A DNA stretch of 35,245 nt from Planctomycetota bacterium (GTDB taxonomy: Bacteria > Planctomycetota > MHYJ01 > WSZJ01 > JACPWG01): positions 1-35,245 of the forward strand of contig JACPWG010000114.1 of the NCBI GenBank assembly GCA_016197205.1. Direction: 5' to 3'. The notes under the pieces were generated by a model. That model saw only the letters and a list, made by a program, of their open reading frames with translations. It was not told where the DNA came from and made no database searches. This document shows, piece after piece, positions 1-5,573 of the stretch; the stretch's first letter is position 1, and every line of letters starts with the position of its first letter. Both the position numbers and the translations under genes were made by a program.

Positions 1-140
1 CATCCGTGTGGGTCGAATGCGGGACGTTTACACAGAGACGCGGAGACGCAGAGGCCGTGCGCTGAGTCCACCCTCCTCTGCCGGCGAAAATCGCTGGCAA
101 CGCACTGAGAGATTGATTTTAGCTTCATTTCGGCTTGTTG
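1..140. repeat. Dispersed repeat, copy 1 (pairs with 31151-31290)
   Basis: This segment aligns without obvious length change to 31151-31290; both start near 'tccgtgtgggtcgaatgc' and end in 'ctgttg' or 'cttgttg'. The shared core 'acacagagacgcggagacg' belongs to the widespread family of dispersed bacterial repeats rich in 'cacggagacacggag'. No gene is supported here. The copy starts at the window edge and may continue upstream. Confidence 0.85.
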
Positions 141-154
141 TGGCCAAATGGACG

Positions 155-300
155 GACGCCCCCTCCGGTACAAGTTCGACCGTCGAGCGCCACTTGCGGG
201 CGCTGAAGGTCCGGTCCCAGCGTCCCTTCGTTCTGAACAGCCGGCTGCTGTACGATCTCAACCTCGGTGTGTCCACCTCCGATCACGGGCGCGTGGGAGC
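155..300 (+). pseudogene. Fragment of a DUF4143/AAA_14-type ATPase gene
   Basis: Positions 174-205 are identical over 32 nt to 3173-3204, which lies in the DUF4143 part of the broken ATPase gene at 2525-3345. In the + frame this reads STVERHLRALKV, the winged-helix-like piece of that domain, followed by about 30 residues ending in LLYDLNLGVS. Sequence on both sides does not continue the family. It is best seen as a stranded piece of a second copy of the same gene family, fused to repeat sequence at its left. Confidence 0.5.
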
Positions 301-367
301 TTGATCAGGGGCCGGCCCACGAAGTAGACATAGGGCCGAAGCAACCGTTCACGTGTATGCGCGTTTC

Positions 368-455
368 ACCACGGAGGCACGGAGACACGGAGGATGCACG
401 GAGAACAGGGGGAATCCAAAGAGAGTCCTCCGCGAAGTCTCCGTGTCTCCGTGGT
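368..455. repeat. Imperfect inverted-repeat element (cacggag family)
   Basis: The left arm 'accacggaggcacggagac' (from 368) is mirrored by the right arm ending in 'ctccgtgtctccgtggt' at 455, so the roughly 88-bp element could fold into a long hairpin. Elements of this composition are known as common dispersed palindromes in GC-rich bacterial genomes. The surrounding stretch 300-968 holds no credible gene, only this and the GTGCAGGG-type hairpins. Confidence 0.75.
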
Positions 456-621
456 AAGATCACCCTGCCAGTGAACGGCTACGGGCCGAAGTGGACACAA
501 TTGCCGGATTCACCGGCTCGCGCCCGCATTCCGATTCGTTGCGAAGTGGGGCCTTCAGATGCCCGATCGGACGAGGTCGTGCACTTCCCGGCGCGTTTCT
601 CACCCGACCACGAGCCATTGT

Positions 622-645
622 GGTGCAGGGCTTCCGCCCTGCACC
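622..645. repeat. GTGCAGGG hairpin repeat
   Basis: 'ggtgcaggg' and 'ccctgcacc' form 9-bp perfect arms around 'cttccg'. Related inverted copies lie at about 741-797, 3674-3704, 22692-22720 and 22777-22800, so this is a dispersed family. No transcription unit ends here, which argues against a terminator. Confidence 0.75.
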
Positions 646-740
646 GACGGGGCGACCCGGTTGAATAACACCGAGCCCGATGGGTGCGGGGCTGGCAACG
701 GGAGAAAGCGGGGATGTGCTGCGGACGATCCGTGCGCGAG

Positions 741-797
741 CGGGTGCAGGGCGGCCACGTCCACCGAAGCGCCGCGCGCGAATGCGGAAGCCCTGCA
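741..797. repeat. GTGCAGGG-type inverted repeat with longer loop
   Basis: 'ggtgcagggcgg' at about 741 is mirrored by 'ggaagccctgcacc' ending near 797, with a loop of roughly 30 nt. It is the same family as the hairpin at 622-645, in a gene-free stretch. Confidence 0.6.
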
Positions 798-968
798 CCA
801 CAAAGTGGACTCACGATGCATGCTCAAGTGGATAGGCAGCCTACAGGCGGATACCCGGACGTGGCATCCACCTTGAAAGGGCTGGCTCATGATGGCTTTG
901 CGCGAATCCCAGCGAGCTCAGGAAGGGGCTGCATCCGAGTCTCGGGGCTGACTCGGCCACGAATCCGA

Positions 969-998
969 TTGACACTCGGTTGGCCGGCTGCATAGAAT
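969..998 (+). promoter_or_regulatory. Near-consensus sigma70 promoter of the integrase relic
   Basis: TTGACA at 969-974 and TAGAAT at 993-998 are separated by 18 nt. The ATG of the integrase relic lies 30 nt downstream of the -10 box at 1028. The -35 box is a perfect consensus, so the promoter may still fire although the gene is broken. Confidence 0.7.
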
Positions 999-1027
999 CC
1001 ATTCGCTTCCGCTGTAGAGGGTCCACC

Positions 1028-1737
1028 ATGCTTGCGCGCAAGCCGCTTCCACCCGGGTCGGCCGCGCCGCCGAGGCCAAGTGAGTCGGGTCCCGACTCGT
1101 CTCCGGGCCTTTCCGTACTCGGACGGGACCTTCGAGGAGGGTCGCTCGTGCGCGAGAGCCCGATCGAACCTCGTGGAACGTTCGCTGCATCCGTCGTGCA
1201 AGCCGCCCCGGCGCCGCGCCTGAGCGATCGCGCGCGCGAAGCCATGCGCCGGCGCCACTTGAGCCTGCGCACCGAGGATGCCTACCTCGGCTGGATGCGC
1301 CGCTACTGCGAATTCCACGGGCTGCGCAATCCTGCCGAGCTTGGCCCCGAGTACGTCACGGCCTTCCTCAATGGGCTAGCGACCCGAGGGCACGTCGCGG
1401 CCTCGACTCAGAACCAGGCGCTCGCGGCGCCTTCCCCGCCACGCGCCGCTACTTCGATCGCGAGACGGGCCAGCGGCGTCGCCACCCTCTGCACGAGGCC
1501 GTCGTGCAGGATGCCGTGCGCCGCGCGGTCCTCGCGTCGGGCATCGCCAAGCGCGCGACGCGCCACACGTTCAGCCATTCCTTCGCCGCCCACGTTCTCG
1601 AGAACGGCAGCGACATTCGCACCGTGCAAGAGTTGCGCTGCGACAAGGACTTGGCCCGGACGATGATCTACACCCACGTCCTGAACCGTGGCCCGGCCGG
1701 TATGCAGTCACCGGCCGACTGGCTGCTTGGAGGGTGA
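1028..1737 (+). pseudogene. intI: Integron integrase (IntI/XerC-type) relic
   Basis: The first reading frame (about 1210-1400) gives the N-terminal core-binding domain of a tyrosine recombinase, with LSLRTEDAYLGWMRRYCEFH and a following EYVTAFLNGLA segment. After about 1415 the family continues in another frame, starting FPATRRYFDRETGQRRRHPLH and ending with MIYTHVLNRG and SPADWLLGG, the typical C-terminus of integron integrases. The central part is missing: roughly 130 residues including the first catalytic Arg, the Lys and the IntI-specific insert. In the surviving C-terminus the conserved HTLRHSFA reads HTFSHSFA, so the second catalytic Arg is lost, and the later LLGH motif reads LRCD. The nucleophilic Tyr of MIYTHVL remains. 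Internal deletion, frameshift and lost catalytic residues make this dead. ATG 1028 is the likely original start; the relic is transcribed toward the adjoining gene fragments. Confidence 0.85.
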
Positions 1738-1935
1738 CGAAGGGTGCCTTGGCGTTCTTCGGCCGTGTCCTGGCGTCGCCTCCCGGTAGGCGTGACGACG
1801 GCGCCAGGCGATTGGCGCCGGGTGGTAGGCAGACCGGCCCAAGGCCGGGGAGGGCGCCTTTGATGGGCGCGGATCGCGCCGCATCTTGAGGATTTGTTGG
1901 ATCTTGTGTCTGCTGGGCTGTCCTTTCCGAGCCAT
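1708..1935 (-). pseudogene. Possible IS21-type transposase (IstA) 5' remnant
   Basis: Reading leftward from ATG 1935, the first residues MARKGQPSRHKIQQILKM resemble the start of IstA transposases, which usually begin with a short basic segment leading into an HTH (MRKIREVLRL-like). The similarity stops after about 22 residues and the frame runs into the 3' end of the integrase relic. The resemblance is short, so the call is tentative. Otherwise 1740-2020 contains only GC-rich imperfect palindromes and an integron-like core heptamer GTTAGAC at 1992-1998. Confidence 0.22.
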
Positions 1936-2023
1936 CTTAGGCGGCCCGCCTGGCCGTATTCGCTTCGCTTACGCGGACCTGTCCAATACACGTTAGACCT
2001 CAGTCGCGAGAAGACACCACACT

Positions 2024-2466
2024 ATGGCAACAATCGCCGAAAAGATAATCACCATCGCCCTTGAGCAGCTGAAGAAGCATCCGGATGGCATCCGCTACAC
2101 GGACCTCGTTAGCCTAGTCCAGGCGACCGATCCATCGCTGAACAAAAACACAATCCACGGAACGGTGTGGGATCTCGCCATCCGTCTCCCCGACAAGGTG
2201 TACAAGCCATCGCGCGGTCTGTTTCGCCTCGTCGAGTTCCGAGAGAAGGATACCGACCAACTGAAGGCCGCCCTCGTTCCGAAGCCTGCGAAGAAGACGA
2301 AGGAAGAGGACTTCTATTCCTCCTTCGCCGATTGGCTTGTGAACGACCTGGAAGACTGCACGAAGGCTATCCCGCTCGGTGGCAACCGATTCCGAGATCG
2401 GTGGGGAACCCCCGACGTTGTTGGGAAGCGCGAGTCGAAGAAGAGCGACATCCTGCAGGCGCCCGG
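2024..2466 (+). pseudogene. Truncated HTH/restriction-endonuclease-like protein (COG2958-like)
   Basis: From ATG 2024 about 147 residues match a recognisable family of roughly 300-residue proteins: an N-terminal winged-helix-like region (KHPDGIRYTDLV, TIHGTVWDLAIRLPDKVYKP, SRGLFRLVEF) and then the start of a nuclease-like domain (EEDFYSSFADWLVNDLEDCT, GGNRFRDRWGTPDVVG, SKKSDILQAP). In the family the next stretch is expected to hold the E-x-K type active-site strand, but the sequence diverges at about 2466, shortly before the palindrome of the next gene. The C-terminal half is therefore gone and the frame merges with the following ATPase gene. The ATG lies 26 nt after an integron-like GTTAGAC core (1992-1998), an arrangement typical of a cassette gene, but no complete attC could be drawn. 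Function in the family is not established; a DNA-targeting role is inferred. Confidence 0.6.
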
Positions 2467-2483
2467 CGAGCGGACGCGCCGAT

Positions 2484-2518
2484 GTACCTTGCAAATAGTC
2501 CGACTATTTGCAAGGTAC
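2484..2518. promoter_or_regulatory. Perfect 35-bp palindrome upstream of AAA/DUF4143 gene
   Basis: Arms of 17 nt (2484-2500 and 2502-2518) are exact reverse complements around a single C at 2501; the inner part reads 'ttgcaaatagtc' / 'gactatttgcaa'. It ends 6 nt before the ATG of the ATPase relic, so it overlaps the 5' leader and ribosome-binding region. It is much more AT-rich than its surroundings. The perfect symmetry fits an operator bound by a dimer, or an RNA hairpin sequestering the start; which of these is not shown by the sequence. Confidence 0.75.
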
Positions 2519-2524
2519 GCAGGC

Positions 2525-3345
2525 ATGATCGAGAGACCCTTCTGGCTCGGGCGGCTGAAACGGGGGTGGGCGCAGGCGCCCATCGTCTGGCTCTCCGGCG
2601 TGCGACACTCCGGAAAGACCACGCTGGCCAAGAGCCTCGCGCCCGCCGAACTCACCTGCGTCAATTGCGAGCTCCCGTCGTCGAGGACATGGTCCGTGAT
2701 CCCGCCCTCTTCATTCGCGGGTGCCGGCACGCCACGGTGGTCTTCGACGAAATCCAGCAGCTCAAGGACCCTTCGCGGCTCCTGAAGGTGGGGGCCGACG
2801 AATTTCCCCACCTCAAACTCGTCGCCACCGGGTCCCCAACACTCGCGGCGACCAGCAAGCTCTAGGACACGCTCACGGGGCGCAAGCGGACCGTCCACAT
2901 CGCGCCGGTCCTCTGGGATGAGGCCATCCGGTTCGGGAACGCCTCCCCGCAGAAACGGCTGTACCACGGAGGCCTCCCGGAAGCCCTGCTCGCAGAAGAG
3001 AAGCCGCTCGAGTTCTACCGGGTGTGGATGGACTCGTTTTTCGCGCGCGACATCCAGCGGCTCTTCCCCCTGCGCGATCCGCAGAAGTTCCATGCCTTCT
3101 TCGAATTTGTCTTGAAGCAGAGCGGTGGGCTCTTGGAGGTCACGCGGGCTGCCGGGATGCTTGGCGTCCGCCGTTCGACCGTCGAGCGCCACTTGCGGGC
3201 GCTGGAAGTCACGGGCGCAGCGACTTCCCTGCGTCCCTTCCACGGTGGGGGGCGGAAGGGGAGTGGAGGTCTACGTCTGCGACCTGCCCGGCTGGCGTGC
3301 CTATGCAGCGGCAGCGCGGTCGAGAGGGGCGCCCGCTTTTTGAAA
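2525..3345 (+). pseudogene. Broken AAA_14/DUF4143 family ATP-binding protein
   Basis: The gene starts at ATG 2525 with MIERPFWLGRLKRGW and a Walker A motif GVRHSGKTT. A one-base frameshift near 2670-2680 moves the family into another frame, where Walker B reads TVVFDEIQQLKD and the sensor-like segment reads LVATGSPTLA. An in-frame TAG follows at 2863-2865 where relatives have a Phe-Arg pair; reading continues beyond it with TGRKRTVHIAPVLW and the DUF4143 region (FFARDIQRLF, STVERHLRALEVTG, FHGGGRK). Near 3255 the family similarity is lost for good. At least three lesions make it non-functional. Intact members are about 380-400 residues and are often mobile genes of unsettled role, sometimes placed in toxin-antitoxin-like or defence settings. 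A fragment of a sister copy lies at 155-300. Confidence 0.85.
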
Positions 3346-3412
3346 GCGCCGCTCTCGGCAGGGCTCGGCGCTCGCCGAAGTCGCAATGGCGGGGGCCGGA
3401 CCGTGGTTTCGC

Positions 3413-3441
3413 TTGTTTCCGGGGACACCGTCCGGTAGACT
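3413..3441 (+). promoter_or_regulatory. Sigma70-like promoter upstream of the 3737-9411 operon
   Basis: TTGTTT (3413-3418) and TAGACT (3436-3441) are spaced 17 nt. Around it the sequence 'ggggacaccg' matches the spacer region of the promoter at 20406-20435. It would give a leader of about 290 nt before ATG 3737; that leader contains a GTGCAGGG-type repeat and no better gene. Confidence 0.5.
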
Positions 3442-3673
3442 CCGGATCGAAAGTCCTGTCCCTCGGGGGGCGGCGTGCATGAATCGGAAGAACCCTCTCC
3501 ATCGATCCAACACGGCGAAGCAGGCAACACGCGCCGTATCGGGCGTGGCGCGTCCGTCGACGGCGCGCGGGGGACGGCGCCTGACCTCCGGTCGCGGCGT
3601 CGCAGCGCCGGCGCCAACGTCCGGCAAGCCGCCGGTAAGGGCCCGTAAAGGAACAGGTCAGGCACTCACGCCA

Positions 3674-3704
3674 GTCTGTGCAGGCCGGAAGGCCCGCACC
3701 ACAA
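3674..3704. repeat. GTGCAGGG-family degenerate hairpin
   Basis: 'tgtgcaggccggaaggcccg' followed by 'caccaca' is a degenerate copy of the dispersed hairpin at 622-645 and 22777-22800. It lies in the leader of the 3737-9411 operon, about 33 nt before the ATG. Confidence 0.5.
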
Positions 3705-3736
3705 GGGGCTCTTCCCTCCGACGAAAGCGCCGATCC

Positions 3737-4249
3737 ATGAGTGATTCCTTTACGGGCGCAAGCGCTCTGGTTCGGGCGGCGGCGAAAAACTTCATCAAGA
3801 CGCCGGAGCGGGAACTGGGCGACATCTTCTACCTCGCGAGGCTTCCGCTCGGCGGTCGCATCCTCACCTCCTCCATCGCCGTGCTTCCCGATACGTTCGC
3901 GGCATTCCGGCGCCAGGTCTCGGAGTACGTTTCGGTCGAGATCGGCTGGTGGTGCGGCGATCACGGGCACGACGCCAAGGCCGTCCGGAAAACCGTCTCG
4001 CTGGAGCTCTTCTCCATCGGCCGCGACGGTGTGCTACGGGCAATTCGTCAGGGCAAGACCTATCAGTCGATTCGCGCCGCAAAGCATCGCGAGGAACGGC
4101 GGTTCGCGCTTTTGGATCGCCAATTCACGCCCGGGGAACTCCTTGACGGGCTCACGCTTCGGATCCACGATATCTATGGGAAAAAGCCGGCGCTTCGATT
4201 CGCCGTTTTGCCCACGCGTCGATCCGGACGAAGAGCGAGGAACCCGTGA
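3737..4249 (+). CDS. Hypothetical protein (170 aa), first gene of operon
   Basis: I do not recognise this family. The frame is open further upstream, but ATG 3737 is chosen because the upstream part is Arg/Pro/Thr-rich, overlaps a dispersed repeat and reads like non-coding sequence, while the protein from MSDSFTGAS onward has normal composition. There is no signal peptide and no membrane segment. A compact alpha/beta domain is likely, with hydrophobic strands (GGRILTSSIAVLP, VSVEIGWWCG, KTVSLELFSI) alternating with helices. The C-terminus is strongly basic. The stop TGA overlaps the next ATG (TGATG at 4247-4251), so the two genes are translationally coupled and probably act together. No good Shine-Dalgarno sequence precedes the ATG, so the start is uncertain. 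Confidence 0.6.
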   Translation: MSDSFTGASALVRAAAKNFIKTPERELGDIFYLARLPLGGRILTSSIAVLPDTFAAFRRQVSEYVSVEIGWWCGDHGHDAKAVRKTVSLELFSIGRDGVLRAIRQGKTYQSIRAAKHREERRFALLDRQFTPGELLDGLTLRIHDIYGKKPALRFAVLPTRRSGRRARNP

Positions 4250-5538
4250 TGGATCCCCGCTGGCAAGACTATCGCAAGGAGCGATTCCCCGGCGTGGTCA
4301 AGGCCTACCGGGAGGCCCTCGGCGAGGACCTGGAGCTTTCGCCGGATTGGGCGTCGATCCCCTACCCGCCGACCGGCCCCGGGATTCTCGATTTCTGGCT
4401 GAAGGGAATTCTCCGCGACCTCGGGAACAACGGCATGGTCTGCAGCGACGGAGAACGCCTGACGAGGATCCGGCTGCGACACGTGGACAAGGACGCCGAG
4501 CGCGCCTGCACCCTGGTCGAAGGGACCCTCGACCTTGGCGTGGACCTCACGCGGCGGATGGCGGGGCAGCTCGGGGAAAAAGAGCTGGAAAGCGTTCTCG
4601 ACGAGGGGCTGGAACGATCGTTGACCGGACACGTCGAGCGGCTCCGGTACGTGTCCTTGCCCGACCTGGAGGCGGGGTTGGAGTCGGCGCTGGGCCTGCG
4701 GCTCCGGTTTGAGATCGACTGGTCCGTCGTCCGTGGCGACCGGGCGACACCCTACGCGCGTCGCCTCCAATGCGCCAAGCAATTGGAGCTCCAGGTGCGT
4801 GAACTCGAGGCGATCGAGAGACGCCTCCCCCGGAGCTTGCTTCAACAACTGGGCGAGCGCGTGCGGGTGTGGCGGTTGGAACCGCTGCCGGCTCCGGCCG
4901 CGCGGGAGTTGCTCGGGGACGCCGGCACGCTCCTCCTGCGCTTCAGTTCCGGGCAGGGACCGGACGGCTACTTCGGCGCGGACGAGTTGGGAAGGGAACT
5001 CCCCGGTGTGCTGGCGGGACTGCCGACCTGCGACCCCTCCGCTCTCCCGCCGCCGCCGTCCGCCGACCCCGAGGGGACGGCGCTCGCACGCCGCCTCCTG
5101 GAAGCCTACCGGGGCGCCGACTTCCTCCACCAGGTCGAGGAACTACGGCGTTTCCTGGGCAAGCGGCTTTCCGTCCAGATCGATTGGGAGTCCTTCGCCG
5201 CCTCGCCGCCCGCGGCACGGCGCCTCCCCGCAGCCGGGCTCGGCCGCCTTTGCGCGGCTTGGGGTCTCCTGCAAGCACGAAGGAAATCTCATGCGCAGGT
5301 CGATTCCGAGGACAACCCGGAACGGGAGCAGGCGGAGCAAATGCTCCGAAGGCTGCCGGACGTGATCGCCCGCATCCACCTTCGGCAGACGCGCCCCGGC
5401 GAAACCGGCAGGCTCGCCTTGCGGGAGGGGGAGGGGACCCTCGAGATCGCTTGCCGCTTCGAGAAAGTGACCCTGGGCGAGGGCGAGCTGATTTCCGAGC
5501 TGTCCACCGCCTGGTACGTCGGACGTTCGACCGCGTAG
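4249..5538 (+). CDS. Triple-repeat hypothetical protein (429 aa)
   Basis: I do not recognise the family. It shows three copies of one module. Each begins with a helix running into a strand that ends in a conserved Trp: ALGEDLELSPDW (Trp34), ALGLRLRFEIDW (Trp158) and FLGKRLSVQIDW (Trp313). Each ends in a basic strand followed by a Gly-Thr-Leu strand: TRIRLRHVD...EGTLDLGVDL (about 72-100), ERVRVWRLE...AGTLLLRF (203-232) and ARIHLRQTR...EGTLEIACRF (374-404). Pro/Ala-rich linkers separate modules 2 and 3. There is no signal peptide or membrane segment, so it is probably cytosolic. ATG 4249 overlaps the upstream stop and has 'gagcgagg' as ribosome-binding site; GTG 4246 is an alternative. Its TAG stop lies in a solitary transposon-like end (5537-5550), so the native C-terminus may have been changed. 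The ABC exporter starts 35 nt later. Confidence 0.75.
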   Translation: MDPRWQDYRKERFPGVVKAYREALGEDLELSPDWASIPYPPTGPGILDFWLKGILRDLGNNGMVCSDGERLTRIRLRHVDKDAERACTLVEGTLDLGVDLTRRMAGQLGEKELESVLDEGLERSLTGHVERLRYVSLPDLEAGLESALGLRLRFEIDWSVVRGDRATPYARRLQCAKQLELQVRELEAIERRLPRSLLQQLGERVRVWRLEPLPAPAARELLGDAGTLLLRFSSGQGPDGYFGADELGRELPGVLAGLPTCDPSALPPPPSADPEGTALARRLLEAYRGADFLHQVEELRRFLGKRLSVQIDWESFAASPPAARRLPAAGLGRLCAAWGLLQARRKSHAQVDSEDNPEREQAEQMLRRLPDVIARIHLRQTRPGETGRLALREGEGTLEIACRFEKVTLGEGELISELSTAWYVGRSTA

Positions 5539-5550
5539 TGGCCCGTTGAC
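5537..5550. repeat. Solo terminal inverted repeat of the 17475-17605 element
   Basis: 'agtggcccgttgac' is identical to the first 14 nt of the inverted terminus of the 131-bp element at 17475-17605 and is followed by the similar 'aaacttcag'. No second end is seen nearby. The A and G of the preceding gene's TAG stop fall inside it. Confidence 0.65.
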
Positions 5551-5573
5551 AAACTTCAGAGAGGGCGGCTCTC

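Noticed and set aside
622..645. Rho-independent terminator
   Set aside because: The hairpin has no U-tract and no upstream gene; its recurrence marks it as a dispersed repeat.
1880..2000. Possible complete attC site ending in GTTAGAC
   Set aside because: The heptamer and a preceding 'cctgtcc' fit the right half, but I could not find a matching left core (RYYYAAC) or a clean stem; only the heptamer is mentioned, as weak support.
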